This document shows, piece by piece, positions 32,948-45,539 of a stretch of 64,000 nucleotides of DNA. The stretch is taken from the NCBI GenBank assembly GCA_001931875.2, contig MSJH02000544.1:186001-250000 (forward strand), given 5' to 3'. The translations under genes were made by a program, and so were the position numbers. Each line of letters begins with the position of its first letter. Within the stretch, counting starts at the first letter, position 1. The notes under the pieces were generated by a model. The model did no database searches. It saw nothing but the letters and a program-made list of their open reading frames with translations, and had not been told where the DNA came from. Origin of the DNA: Byssochlamys sp. IMV 00236 (taxonomy: Eukaryota > Ascomycota > Eurotiomycetes > Eurotiales > Thermoascaceae).

Positions 32948-35047
32948 CTATGCGGAGTTCACATGGTCAACAGCAACTTTATCGTCGGTTGAAGTTACTT
33001 TTCTATCCAAGTCCAGAGTCAGCGCAGGCGCATTAGACCGCAATGGCTTTCCCGTCTCTGGGTCAACGACACTGTGGTTACGACTGGTGCCCTGGACCAA
33101 GTCTGGGTTTTCGGCCTTGAGTCGAGCAAAGGTGCGTTCCGCATCCCAGTTCCAGGGAGTGTCTGCTGCAAATAGCAGGTCCATATCCTCCAGAGTGCGT
33201 TGGTTACTCTCCGGATATAGAGCCCAGACCATCGGAATACTGATGACATTGCTGATAGCAAAGATGTAGAGGGTCTTCTCTCCAATGGCGCTGAACATGA
33301 CAGGGCAGAGAAGGGTCTAGGAGCACAGCATATCAGATTTGTCAACCATAGGATGGATAAGGGTCAGAACTTACCAACCAGCCATTTCCAATACTCCAGC
33401 CTACCACACCCCAGGCGTTACCTCGCGCTCGGACAGCCAGAGGGAAGATCTCAGCAGGATACAACCAAGGAACAGTCAACCAAGTCGCACCGAAGACAGA
33501 AGTGAAGATGAAGACCATGGAGGCTGCTGCCGCACCGTACTGGGATGCCTTGGTTGCATGACCAGCCGCGGTAGCATCTATGCCCAGCCGAGAGAACCCG
33601 CCCGCAAGGAACATGGCAATGCCTTGTACAACCGCACCCCAGTAAAGGGTCCAGCGACGGCCAATGCGGTCCAATGTGAAGACACAAATGAGGGTGGCAA
33701 ACTGACCAGGTGTCAGACAGATTCATTTGTGTTACTCAGATGACGTACCATGTAGAAGATGTTGTTCAAGCCACTGATCCATTGGCTCTTATCCGCATTG
33801 AAACCAGCGATCCGGAAGATTGTAGGCGCATCTTGAAATTCGGTCAGTCATCCCACAACTCTGGATCTGACAGGGAAGAATGGAACATACATATAGTAAC
33901 ACCTGCAATACCAACCCATTCTTGAATGATCTGCAGCCAAATAACCAGCTGGACACGACGACCGATGTGGAGTTTTCCAGACTTGTAGCCGAATAGCATC
34001 GCCAGATATGAATTGCCGTGAGCAATTGTCTTCTCAAGTTCCGCGATATTCTGGATGTCTCGGAACTCGGCATTCACCCTGATCAGATCTTCTCCCTGAC
34101 TACCACGGAGGCGGCCAAGAATATAACGGGCTTCCTCGTCTCGACCGACTTTGACAAGCCAACGAGGAGACTCTGGGAAGAACCACACAATGGCGAAGAG
34201 AAATAGCAAAGGGATAATCTGGAAGGCAATAGGGAATCGCCAGCGAATCGCAGATGCTCCTGCATCAATAAAAGACAAGCCACTGTAACATACAGTCAGA
34301 ATGGTCACAGAATGAAGTATCTATGATAATACGTACTACTCCAACCAGTAGGCAATGACAACGCCAAAGATATTGAGCGTAAACTCAATGGCGATGAATT
34401 GCCCTCGAGATGTGTGTTCGGCCTATTGACATGGTTAACGGAGATCGGAGACACGAAGACGACGACTAACAGTTTCTGTAGCCCATACAGGCACAATGGC
34501 ATTCAAAATACCCGTTCCGATACCGTTGATAAAGCGCGCTATATTTATCAGCCTTTGCAGTAAAGAACTTTTCAGAAGCTTGAGTCTTACCGCAAATCAT
34601 CCAATTGTGATTTTGAGCAGAACATTGCAAAGCTGCACCAAAGACTGCCCACAGAGCTCCGGCAGCGATCGACTTGACTCGACCTATGCGGTCTCCAAGC
34701 CAGCCACCAAACAGTGCTCCGCAAAGAGTGCCCAGATAATAAACAGAGACAATTCCGCCTTGGAGGAGACTGTTTGTAACCACTGGTGTGTTAGGGGTTC
34801 CGTCTACGGTCGTAGTATAGCCGAAACCCATAAGGTCGATGTAGTCTTTCGCATTATTGACACCACCCATCATACCCTATCACGCAATCTGTCAACGGCC
34901 CATCGAGGCTTCATTGTGGTAATTCTGCTATACCTGGTCATAACCGAAGAAAAGAATGGACAATGCCGCCACACAGTTAATAGCTACGAGAAGGCTACGC
35001 TTCTCAAGCTTGTGGACGATATTCCACGGGGGTATTTTGTCACTCAT
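32948..35047 (-). CDS. Major facilitator superfamily sugar transporter
   Basis: Eight exons: 35047-34934, 34876-34591, 34538-34471, 34422-34337, 34282-33891, 33831-33749, 33701-33375 and 33316-32948. Introns are 47-59 nt; 574 residues. It should span the plasma membrane with twelve helices and carry a sugar by proton symport. Sugar-porter signatures: GGWLGDRIGRVKS after helix 2, PESPRWLVKVGRDEEA after helix 6, DRIGRRWTLYWG in the second half, and PAEIFPLAVRARG with PESNQRTLED near the end. The start MSDKIPPWNIVHKLEKRSL precedes helix 1 (LLVAINCVAALSILFFGYDQ), which ends exactly at the first intron. The substrate cannot be read from the sequence. A Ser/Asp-rich cytoplasmic tail follows helix 12. 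Confidence 0.92.
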
Positions 35048-36584
35048 TGCGAATATCTGTCTGTCCTGGAAGGCTGTTCTAGTTCACAGAAAATGTGCAG
35101 GAAGAAGAAAAGGAACTCCAACGGTAAGAGCATCACCTTATGAAGAAATTGGTGCCTCTCAGGCCCAGACCATGACAGATGGGCTCAATAGAGTGGATAC
35201 AGCTCCAAGGCTGTTGGCGGCTGTACCATAGAGGGGTCTTGATTGTTTCGAGACCATTCTGATCACTACGGACATTGTGGTGGCGCTCCAACTATTTAAA
35301 GCTGCAAAGAATGTAAGAGACTCTGGACCATCTGGGACGCACCCCGCGTGCAAGTTTATCATCCGTGCTTCAGCGTCTAGACCTGAGCAGGATAATATAA
35401 TGTCGATCCCATACAATTTTGCCTTGAGTATTCGGGAATATTGGCAGATCGGCCTGTCCAGTCCACGCTACTGGACGATTACTCCTCCCCGTGGGACAAA
35501 CTGGAGAAGGCGCTTGATTGCTATTAGCGGGGTCTGTACTGCAAAGGGAACCTGGAAGCGCTCGAGATCGGGCTCCGAGAGCATCAATTCGGTAATCCGA
35601 TCTATCTCCAGGCAGAAGATAACCCGCTCCCAGCGAGAGAAAGCCCTCTGATTCGAGTAGCATTTGCTCTTTGTGGCCATGATCTCCAAACCCTGACTCA
35701 GAGTGGTGTGACTTCATGGTCTAACTTCATGAAATAGCCTCGTGCAACACACGAGGTTCTGTCTCGAAAACTCTGTACATAGTACGTATATCGATGGCTC
35801 TCGGCATGTCCTTTCGGGATCCCACATGGGATGGGATTCACAGAGACTCAACAAGACGCAAGTGAGCCTGTCGGTTACACCGTGGTTGTCCTGTAGATAG
35901 ACAATTACGTCGAGGTCATACCCTTTGCTGGTTAGTGGTTAGGGACTGTGCATCGCATCCCTTGAACCGGGGGAAGACTCACTTAAGCCTGGGGATCGGA
36001 TCGTGGAGAGAAACTGGGGGCGATCGGGAAAAGTCCGAGGGTCAGTTTGTTGGCGTCAAAATTAACCGTCGGCTTGGACCGGTGCGCGCAGTCGGGTATT
36101 TTTGGTCTCTTGCGGATTGTATTCTCCATGCAACTCCTATAAAGGACAGGATGAAGAAGCAGACTTCGATTGACCCCCCGCAAGGCACTTAATGCTCTCC
36201 TGTCCAAGTGTCGATGCACGTCGGAAGATTAGGTAGTTATTGCCGTGCTTGTCTTATTCGACTAGGGGACTATTATTATTTTCTGGTTCCCAGGTAAGAT
36301 GCCGTCGTTCACTCGTTTTTCATCTGTTTCCTTATGGCACTGACATCGTTACGGACATCTAGTTTTTGGACGATCCTTTGATTCTCTTTTCCTTTCTTCT
36401 TCAGCTTTGACTGCCCGAACACCATCGTTCAAATGGGTAGATAAATATTATTCGACCACTAGTCTGGGTGTCCCAATCATCCTGATGCGAAGATATCGTT
36501 CGTTCACTTCAACTTCCTCCAATAACATAATCTCTCTTTTCAAACATTTGCTGCGACGAAACTTGGTTTGATCTAGCTGTCAAT
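35048..36584. other. 1.5-kb region upstream of the sugar transporter
   Basis: The transporter promoter lies at its left end. Overlapping frames on both strands at 35277-35717 conflict and match nothing. The A/T-rich region beyond 36230 leads into the gene-poor segment. Confidence 0.35.
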
Positions 36585-38436
36585 ATGACTGCCAACGGAT
36601 TACCCGTCCTGGAGTCGAGTGACTCCAGTCAGACGTTATCTTACAGAATTAAGAGATACAAGAAAGTATTCACTGTGCGGAATCGAGATTCAGCAGTAGT
36701 CATCCCAGTAGAAAAGGAGAATCTACTAGTAAACCTACCCTCACAAGACTGGATTTCGAGAGATACCGACCGCCGTAATACTATCACTAGAAGTCCAGAA
36801 TATTTATAATTTATTTAACTATAATACTTATTAGAATCAGCTATGATTCTTATATTAAAGTTTTGAACGTCTTAATTATAACTATAGAGGGTCATGATTC
36901 TCACCAACCGTGGTTTGACGAAGAAATAAAGTCGATGATAGTCTCTAGATTCTTAAACCCGCATGACTATTCTCGTTGAACTTTAGCGTTGGAGTAAGTA
37001 GGCTAATGTCCCTCTAATTCAATACACTTCTCTTCCATTTGGTATAACTATTGGCTAATATTGAATAGTCATCGACCAGTTTAATGGGCAGTATACGGGT
37101 TCTCCTAAGGATCCTGTCATGCAATATAGAGCAGCTAATTGGAAGGCTTGCCTTATCTTTATGCTAATATGAGCCCACGGCTTATCAGAGAGCAACTTGA
37201 AGTCCAATTTATGTTTAACTTTTATTGGACTAAGGTTTCTAAGACGTAGTGCAATGTATTCAGGGTATATTTTCAAGTCTAGAAAGGAGATATTCAAAAT
37301 ATTCCGTATGATGAGCAGGATAGCATAAAAGACTAATCTAATGGATACTTAGGAACTAGACGACTGATCGAAGAAATAATAATAGATTATCTTCCTAACG
37401 CTAGCCACGGTAGTCACGCAGATCATCCCTCAAGCTAAGCTCTTTGGTCCGGCGCATGTTCTTACTGAAGGGTAGTATCGGTATATGGAGCTTCCCGCAT
37501 TAATAATTTGTGGATTTGGACGAGGTTAGCAATTACCAGTACTTATGGACAAAAGTTATATACCGGCATGAATCATTTTCATCCAGCTTAGCCCTCGATG
37601 TTGCCCTTTGGGTGTTATGTTACTATTAGCTCGGCCCAATCGAAATTTAGCTAAAGTCTTTTAGCTGTCTATATGCGGGGCCCGCCTAGCTGATATTTAT
37701 ATTTAGTCTGCACCGTAAACGGTGTTATCATGCGGCATTTTATATATCTTATTGACCACCCGTTTGATACAACCTGTCACGACGGCCACTAGAGTAGCTA
37801 GGCATAAGACAAGAAGCAGTATTTGATTGAGTACACTTGCATCCATGTAATTTACAGTTAGTCAGACGTATCTGATATCTCGCCACTCCGGTCGATCTAT
37901 ATACATAGTTATGGTAACAACACGTTAGTAAGCGTCTAGTGTTCCTGCGGAACGGATATCCGGAAGTATCGGCAGTGAAGCGCATTCAAGGGGAAAATCC
38001 GTTTCCCAGACATGAAGACTCGGGACACCATTTAGCAGCCATCTCGCAGGGGTTTCGAAGCTCTAAGAGACGCTTGATTGGAGAGGCCGCTGTAGTCCAG
38101 AGTATCTAGACGGATACTGATCAAGTCTTGTCGACGCTGGCGGGCAAAGGCTTTGCCCCTAACTTACTTAACTTAACCGACGCGGCCCGATGCTGGATGA
38201 TGACATAATGCACAGGACGATACGGTAACTTACCAGCGTTACGATACGAGCCCGGCAGCTTCTGCTTCAACGTAAACCTCCAAACTCTCGAATCCTCCCA
38301 ACATCCCGAATCTAAGCTCATCCTCTCCACCCCTCCCAATTGCTTACGCTCCTCCCGAATCTTTCGTCCCCGAAGGATTTGGTCTTACTGCTCTCCGCTT
38401 CTAGTCTTGTTTTCTGGTCTCTTTCCTTCCGCCGTC
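36585..38436. other. AT-rich gene-poor stretch and lpd1 promoter
   Basis: A 74-codon frame at 36585-36809 has no family match. From 36810 to about 38000 the sequence is AT-rich with many stops on both strands, as in decayed repeats. I could not identify any element. The last 150 bases before 38437 are pyrimidine-rich, as in many fungal promoters, and belong to the dehydrogenase gene. Confidence 0.4.
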
Positions 38437-40220
38437 ATGTTCCGGACTATGCTGCCGCGGGCGACGCCGCGGTCTGTCCTCCGCACAGCCGCGCCTCGCG
38501 CTGTTCCCTCTAACACCGTCCCTGCTCCATCTCTCGCCTTTATGGGATTCTCAAAACGTGGCTTGGCGACTGCATCAGGTGCGCATATGTCTCTTCGCCT
38601 GTTTCTCGTTTGTCTGGAGGAAACACTGGTCTCGCAGCTGTGAAAAAGGATTCAAGCTGACCCTTCGTTTGATGCACAATAGACGAGCACGACTTGGTTA
38701 TCATTGGTGGCGGTGTTGCCGGATACGTTGCAGCTATCAAGGCTGGTCAGGAAGGCCTGAAGGTGCGATAACCCGGTATCCCGGCTCATATGATGGACGC
38801 CGGCAATAACCGCAGTTTCTAACATGAGCTCTGAAGACCGCATGTATCGAGAAGCGCGGTACCCTCGGTGGTACTTGCCTTAACGTGGGATGTATTCCCT
38901 CAAAATCCCTCCTGAACAACTCCCACCTCTACCACCAGATTCTCCACGACACGAAAAAGCGTGGTATTGAGGTTGGAGATGTCAAGCTCAACCTCGAGCA
39001 GATGATGAAGGCGAAGGACACTTCCGTCGAGAGTCTGACAAAAGGTGTTGAGTTCCTGCTGAAGAAGAATGGTGTCGACTACATCAAGGGTACCGGTTCC
39101 TTCGTTGATGCCAACACTGTCAAGGTCAACCTGCTTGAGGGTGGTGAGCAGACCCTTCGGGGAAAGAACATCATTATTGCTACCGGAAGTGAATCGACTC
39201 CTTTCCCCGGCCTGACCGTCGATGAGAAGAGAATTGTCACCAGCACCGGTGCTCTGTCTCTGTCCGAGGTCCCAAAGAAGATGGTTGTGATCGGTGGTGG
39301 TATCATTGGTCTGGAGATGGTGCGTTAGCGACAAATCAGTTGTTCCCGTCAACAACTTAAGCAATTCTGACCTCTTTTAGGCCTCTGTGTGGTCCCGTCT
39401 CGGTGCTGAAGTCACCGTTGTTGAGTTCTTGGGTCAGATCGGTGGACCTGGTATGGATGCAGAGATCTCCAAGCAGGCACAGAAGATCCTGAGCAAGCAG
39501 GGCATCAAGTTCAAGCTGAACACCAAGGTCACCAAGGGTGACGACAGCGGTGAGAACATCGTCCTCAACGTTGAGGCCTCTAAGGGTGGTAAGGAGGAGA
39601 CCCTCGACGCTGACGTCGTCCTGGTTGCTATTGGTCGACGCCCGTACACTGCTGGTCTGGGTCTGGAGAACGTCGGTCTTGATGTCGACGAGAGAGGCCG
39701 CCTGGTCATTGACCAGGAGTACCGTACCAAGGCTTCCCACATCCGTGTCATCGGAGACTGCACTTTCGGTCCCATGCTCGCCCACAAGGCCGAGGAGGAG
39801 GCCGTTGCTGCCATCGACTACATCAAGAAGGGCTACGGCCACGTCAACTACGCTGCCATCCCCAGTGTCATGTACACTCACCCCGAGGTCGCCTGGGTTG
39901 GCCAGAACGAGGCTGAGGTGAAGGCTTCTGGCGTGAAGTACCGTGTCGGTACCTTCCCCTTCAGCGCCAACTCCCGTGCTAAGACCAACCTTGAGACCGA
40001 GGGTCTCGTCAAGTTCATCGCTGATGCCGAGACTGACCGCATCCTGGGTGTTCACATTGTCGGACCTGGTGCTGGTGAGATGATCGCCGAAGCCACTCTC
40101 GCCGTCGAGTACGGTGCTTCAAGCGAGGACGTTGCCCGGACGTGTCACGCCCACCCTACCCTCTCCGAGGCCTTCAAGGAGGCTGCCATGGCCACCTACG
40201 CGAAGCCCATCCACTTCTAG
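38437..40220 (+). CDS. lpd1: Dihydrolipoamide dehydrogenase (E3)
   Basis: Four exons, 38437-38578, 38683-38762, 38837-39319 and 39381-40220; 514 residues. This mitochondrial flavoenzyme reoxidises lipoyl groups with NAD+ in the pyruvate, 2-oxoglutarate and branched-chain dehydrogenase complexes and in glycine cleavage. Residues 1-46 are Arg/Ala/Ser-rich with no acidic residue, a mitochondrial presequence. The FAD-binding [13 protein letters not shown] motif begins at residue 50. The redox disulfide is [13 protein letters not shown] (Cys88 and Cys93). The NAD motif [15 protein letters not shown] spans the third intron. RVIGDC contacts FAD, and HAHPTLSE holds the catalytic His-Glu pair. The upstream in-frame TTG at 38407 is not used as start; the ATG opening MFRTMLPR gives the presequence. 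Confidence 0.96.
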
Positions 40221-40636
40221 AGTGTTTTGAAACCTGCGTCCGCTAAACCTAACCTGTCATGTACTTTCTCTCTAGCCTGGCATCGCTAGTCACCACATTT
40301 GGCCATGTAGCATCTCGATAATATCTCATATGTTATCTCTTCCATTACTGCCTGTGTCACAAAATATAAAGAGATATAATCGTCCGTCCATGCGTCAGAT
40401 ATCAAATATCCTTCCATCTAGTAAAGCAGTCATGTACATTACGTGTGGAGACCTAAGTCATCTCACTTCCACGAGATAAAATTCCCTTAGCGGTGCATGA
40501 AATCAGGAAGAAAGGCATTATCACGAGATCGAATACTGCTGTAGACGACAGACCATTTTCTACCGTCGACTTTCCATGAAGAGCAAAAAGCAACGAATTC
40601 CCCAAAAAAGGAATTCGAATGTTGGTAATCCTGTTA
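40221..40636. other. Intergenic between lpd1 and tRNA-Glu
   Basis: 3' UTR of lpd1, then A-rich sequence that includes the T-tract terminator of the minus-strand tRNA-Glu (an A-run at about 40604-40610). No gene seen. Confidence 0.45.
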
Positions 40637-40708
40637 CTCCGATAGGGGGAATCGAACCCCCGGCTGCTGTGTGAGAGACAGCGATGTTAGCCACTACACC
40701 ATATCGGA
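40637..40708 (-). tRNA. tRNA-Glu (CTC)
   Basis: Minus-strand cloverleaf: acceptor TCCGATA/TATCGGA plus G73, anticodon stem GCTGT/ACAGC with loop CTCTCAC (anticodon CTC, reading GAG) and T-arm GGGGG-TTCGATT-CCCCC. No intron. 72 nt including the discriminator base. Confidence 0.92.
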
Positions 40709-41268
40709 CTTGGTTGTTGAATCACGTGCAATCTTATTGATTTATGAAGGGCTTCAAATGAGACATCACCCGTGACTTGTAAAAGGGCATGTCTTCCCCG
40801 CCTGCTGGGCGCGTAGAACCGCCAGACAGGGCATCAGGGTATGCCAATCTACGAGGCGGAGATTGGATGGAGGAGGCTTCATTGACAGGGAGGCGAAGAT
40901 CTTGCCCATTATCTGAGGTGAAAGATTGTTTGAGTGAACATGCGCGACAACGTTGAATGCGCTGTTACCCGCCTGAAGCATGGAATACTGGAAATAGCGT
41001 GCGAGGTCAGGATTCGGATACATCTAGGGATCGAGAATGATTATACAGGAATTGCAAAGCAAGTGCAATTAAAGTTTTAGGATAGATTAACTACGTTTCT
41101 AAGCATTTCCTTGTCGGTGCTTCTACGTAAGTAAAACCCAAAGGGAAACCAGGCAGGAACAAGGACTTGATAAAAGAAACAAAAAGCAATTATTAATTCA
41201 CAACGAGTGCTACCGCCAACTGCGATGACAATCGATTATGAATCGATGGATATGAAAAAAAGAAAAGA
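40709..41268. other. Intergenic between two tRNA genes
   Basis: The 85-codon minus frame at 40766-41023 has no recognisable motif and is not called. The A-rich run just before 41269 is the terminator of the minus-strand tRNA-Gln. Nothing else seen. Confidence 0.4.
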
Positions 41269-41354
41269 AGGTCCTACCCGGAATCGAACCGGGGTTCCCG
41301 GAAGATCCTGAAGGAAATCAGAATCCGATGTGATGACCGCTACACTATAGAACC
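41269..41354 (-). tRNA. tRNA-Gln (CTG) with a 14-nt intron
   Basis: Minus strand: acceptor GGTTCTA/TAGGACC (with a G-T pair), anticodon stem TCGGA/TCCGG, loop containing anticodon CTG, and T-arm CCCGG-TTCGATT-CCGGG. The loop is interrupted one base after the anticodon by about 14 extra bases that include CAG, complementary to the anticodon, as in canonical tRNA introns removed by the splicing endonuclease. An A-run on the plus strand below 41269 supplies the terminator. Confidence 0.88.
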
Positions 41355-41623
41355 GTATTGCTGATTGAGCCAATGAGGGCTCTTGAGGACAGACGCTCCT
41401 AATCTGCTTTATTAATCGACTTCAGCAAGGATCAACTTTTTTCTCAGACTATTAACTAGTTAACATCGCGGTATGAAGCAGGATCGACCAATCCGACGAA
41501 CATGAGAAAAAGAGCAAGTAAGATTGATACAGTATGCGAAGATGATATTAAATAAAAAAAGGGCGAAAAGATCAAAAAAACGTATTGAGTGGATGGATCT
41601 TGAAAATGTGTCATGCTTCAACG

Positions 41624-42470
41624 TTAACGAGCTATCCCGTTTCGACGCATCAGATATGGTAGCGGTGGTCCATATGCGCCTTGTGGTAGCATATTGATAT
41701 GAGCGCCCCTATAGCCATATGCAGCATCTAAAGGAAAACCCATGGGTGTAGCGTATCGCAAGCCAGGACCAGGCATGAACCCTTGAGACATGACAAAGTT
41801 CAACATATTGAAAGGACCATATGGGTAACAGTGCTCGTGTTTATGGCGATGGCCGTGGTGGTGCTTGTGATTATGTTCATGGAAATGAACATGGTCGTGG
41901 TAGTGATGGTGATATTCATCGTAATAATCGGGTGGGCCTGGCGGTCCATACCCTGGTCCTCGCGGATGGCGGTATCGGTATCCGTGGTAAATCGATCCGC
42001 CTGTACCTGGGTCGCCATAAGGAGGAGTCCCGTAATTAACACCAATGTCATCCCTGGTCCCTCGTGGAAGTCTGGAATAGTATACGTCCTCAGGACCATA
42101 CGGCGGCAAGTTCAAATCGTCCCTGTACGCAGAAGAATTTGTGAGCTGATTTGTCCAACAGGTATAGGAAACCTCGAGTAATAAACGAGTGATTGGAAAA
42201 GTCAACCTACACAACGTACTGCATGCGGGGTCTGTATCTTCCCCGTCTACGGGAATATGGACGACGATACCGTGGATACTGAGGCCAGTCCTCATCGTCC
42301 TCTTCACTGGCGACCCATGTTTCACGGCCATCGAAACTATAATTATCCAAGTTGTCTCCTGGATATGGCCAACCCCCCATCTCGGGTTCATCAACGTACA
42401 TGCCGCGTCTGCCACTGGGGCGCCTCCCATAGGCCCACGGATGAGGCCTTCGATACCCATACTCATCCAT
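41624..42470 (-). CDS. Unknown His/Tyr/Gly/Pro-rich protein
   Basis: Two exons, 42470-42211 and 42122-41624, with an 88-nt intron; 252 residues from the ATG opening MDEYGYRRPHPWAYG. I do not recognise the family. The protein has no hydrophobic core. The N-terminus is Tyr/Arg/Pro-rich with an acidic stretch (SEEDDEDWP). The middle is Gly/Pro/Tyr-rich. A striking run at residues 158-184 contains 16 histidines in 27 residues, separated by Asp, Glu, Lys and aromatics. Such tracts bind zinc, nickel or copper. The tail carries GPFNMLNFVMSQGFMPGPG. The frame is open upstream of the ATG, so an additional 5' exon is possible. Codon use and splicing suggest a real gene. Confidence 0.65.
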
Positions 42471-43133
42471 TAACGCGGATTGGGACAAATCAAGAGATGC
42501 ACGCAAAGTCTGAAATACCGAAACACTTTACAGTGTTGTGTCGCTTGTATCTGAGGAAAAGACGAGAGATGTGCCTATCCAGAAAGTCAACGTAAAGGGT
42601 CGGGGAAAGCCTAGGACCACGAGAAGAGACAGTATTTATAACATGACCCAAAAGTGCTCACTGTCTAGCTTTAATCAGCTTACTCCTCATGTGGCATAGC
42701 TGGTGAAACGATAATAACTAAAACAAGGATGGATTTGAGTGTAAACATAAACAGACTCAGGAGCCCTGCAACACTGCAATGCGGTTTGCTCATCAAAGTT
42801 AGAATTAAACATAAGATGTTATGCCGGTGGAGAGCACTTTGGGTAGGGCATACATTCTAGACCAGAGATGAAAGATGGAGCCAAGAGAATTGCAAAAGAA
42901 ACGGTTGGAACTCCCAGGGTTGTTTGCTTCCTAGGTCTCACCGCTTCCATCAATGTCTGGCGCATCAGCGCCCAAAAGAGCGTTGTTTGCTGCAGAGAAG
43001 ATGCATTTGACTGAAACAGATGCAGCCTAATTTCTATATCTAATTTCGATCTTGCTCCTGACATGGGTGTCCTTCTATGAGTGACTACAAAAATTGGTCA
43101 AGATTCCGCAGACTCTAGAATTCGCGACGGCTA
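42471..43133. other. Intergenic between the His-rich gene and phosphoglucomutase
   Basis: The 81-codon minus frame at 42819-43064 is unsupported. It holds the promoter of the His-rich gene and the 3' end of the mutase gene. Confidence 0.4.
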
Positions 43134-45539
43134 TCAATGATTTGTCTTTCCCGGAACCTTGAAGATATGCCCGGAGGACGTGGGTATTTGCGCGCTGTAA
43201 GTCATTGTTGGAGCGAAAGGCAGTATCCACTCCTTCAAGACGGCAGAGAATGTCTCGCAGACCGCAGCGACGGCCGCATCGCGCGACGGCTGGCAGCTCT
43301 CGATGTATACTTTTAACTGGTAATTAGCGGCCTATTACTCTCCGTTTCTGGGGAAGGAAACTCACCCTTGACCTTTGGCTCAGTTCCCGATCCTCTGAGC
43401 GTGAATTTGATGTCCCGATCCAACCAGAGGGTTAGCATCTGACTACTACTGTCAACCGGCAGTATTGGCTTTTTGTCGGCAGTTTCAGAATCATAACCTT
43501 CGGTCATGTCTCTCCACCGTAAGATCCTGAAAGAACCCAGGGATCTGGATTCGACAAAAGACCCGTTGCGGATGTTACGGAACAAGGCAGCCGTCGTGTC
43601 AGGATTGGGAGAGCGAAAATAGCTGTTCATTGTTTCATGGTGGCCATATTCTTTGAACAGCTGTTGCAGCTTTGTATATGGTGTAAGGCCCTGTGCTCTC
43701 CACTTGGCTTCCGCGGCAAGGAAAACCAAAGCCGCGGTGAGACCATCTTTGTCGTAACATACTTCCGTGAACATGTACCCAAGCGCCTCTTCAAAAGCAA
43801 AAGGGACCTTGAATCCGTCATTTTCGAGCTTCCGGGCTATGTTTCCCATCCACTTGAACCCGGTTAACGTCTCCTCGAAGTGCAGTCCTCTTGCGAGTGC
43901 CATCTTCTCTAGCATGCCGGTTGATACTGCCGAATTGAGCACCGCAATACGTTTACCACTGTCATGTTTGATTGAGTCAATGATGTGAGACGCGAGGAGT
44001 ACGCCAATTTGGTTACCGGTGAAAGTGAACCATGAGTCGCTATAATAGTCAGATGACAGATGAAGATTATTACGGTTGAGTATCCTGTCTTACTTGACTT
44101 TCTCAGCAACGGCAAAGCGATCTGCGTCTGGATCGTTTGCAATAATCAAGTCTCGATTCTGTTCGCCTGCAGTTTTCATTGCCAGATCCAACGCTCCCGT
44201 CTCTTCAGGATTTGGGAATTCCACAGTGGGAAAATTTGGATCTGGATCCACCTGTTTCGCTACAGAGAGCATATCCTTGATTCCGATGGCGTTGCAGACA
44301 GAGGGCATTATCAGACCGCCTACTCCGTGGAGCGGAGTATATACGAAGGGCTGCGGCGGCTTCCACTCAGGTACGGTTGAAATCTAAAGAACAGTTAATA
44401 ACGGAAATAAGTAACGTCTGGGTAGCATACCGCATATTGACTAATTGAATTGATGTATTTTTGCAAGACGTCCTGGTACGTATCGTATTTGATACCATTC
44501 TCATGTGGATTCAATTCGTTCCAGGCAGCGGGCCACGGAATCAAGTTTTCTTCAATAGATCGAGCAATCTCAACATCCATGGGCGAGTTTATTTGGGCGC
44601 CGTTATGGAAATAACTATAGAAGGTTAGTATTCATTTGGATATATACCCAATTACGACTGACACTTTGTAGCCTACAGAAACATTAGCCAAAGTCAACAT
44701 ATGAAGGAAAGTAAGAGTCTACCGTTGTCTTGCGCGGGATTCTGATGACATAGTTAGCCAATTGCATGATACAGAGTTATTGAATATACTGACATGGCTA
44801 GCTGTAATCATTATTCCAGCAGCTGCTCCTAAGGAAATCACGCCATACGGGACCAGCGGTGTGGCGCCCGAGTTATTATACCACCAGACCGGAATTCCCA
44901 GGGCAACAAACGCATTAGCAGCAAGAGCTGCGAACTTAGCTGAGTTGTGTCGAGCATCATGTCCAATGACAACTCCGCGAGGTGAGAGAGCGGGATGTTT
45001 CTGCTCAATGTATTTGGCCAATCCCTGAGAAGCTTGGATAACAGTGAGCGCGTTCATACAAGAGAAGCCTGCCGCCATCTGTCCTCGTAAACCCGCAGTA
45101 CCGAATTGGATACCTATTGTATGATATATTAGTACCTAGAGAAGGATCCCATGACCCGTGGAGGTGGACCGCCATCTAATTTTGTGACCAGGGCTTGATG
45201 GGTATCACAGTGGCCATATCCAGAACAGTTTTGATACGGAGGACATACGCTTGAGCAGTCTCTTCTCGAGCTCTTCAACATTATTAGAGTCTCGAAGATT
45301 TTCGATCTCTGTCCTCGTTTGAGGATCCTGCTCCGTGTCAGCGAAGTAGGCTAATAACGACCATTGCAACTCAGCAAGCACGCTACCTGATCCCACTGAA
45401 GCCACGTCTGTATCAGTGACGAAAGTGGTTCCTACGAACTGCAGTCAACCCAACTGTCTCAGAGAAGGCCAAAACTCTGATAGAGTATGGCATGGTAACC
45501 AGTATTGTCTGGATCGTGACTGACCGCCGAGACCGCCAT
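43134..45539 (-). CDS. Phosphoglucomutase-2 / phosphoribomutase type phosphohexomutase
   Basis: Ten exons: 45539-45525, 45431-45387, 45327-45249, 45113-44794, 44741-44723, 44672-44663, 44614-44431, 44383-44094, 44039-43366 and 43309-43134; 603 residues. The enzyme moves phosphate between C1 and C6 of hexoses or C1 and C5 of pentoses in the cytosol. The phosphoserine loop TASHNPAQDNG has its serine at residue 152 and is split by an intron. The metal loop NDPDADRF is at about 307-314, the sugar loop is FEEALGYM, and RGSGTEPKVK binds phosphate. Alignment-wise it is the PGM2/PGM3-like type rather than the main phosphoglucomutase. Exons of 15, 19 and 10 nt are unusual. The final intron uses a downstream AAAAG acceptor, chosen because it restores EPKVKVYIE. 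Confidence 0.9.

Noticed and set aside
36585..36809. 74-codon plus frame beginning with ATG
   Set aside because: No family signature or conserved neighbours; sits at the edge of an AT-rich region.
39357..40055. 232-codon minus frame rich in Val, Leu and Asp
   Set aside because: Antisense of dihydrolipoamide dehydrogenase.
40766..41023. 85-codon minus frame between two tRNA genes
   Set aside because: No family match; too short to trust without transcript evidence.
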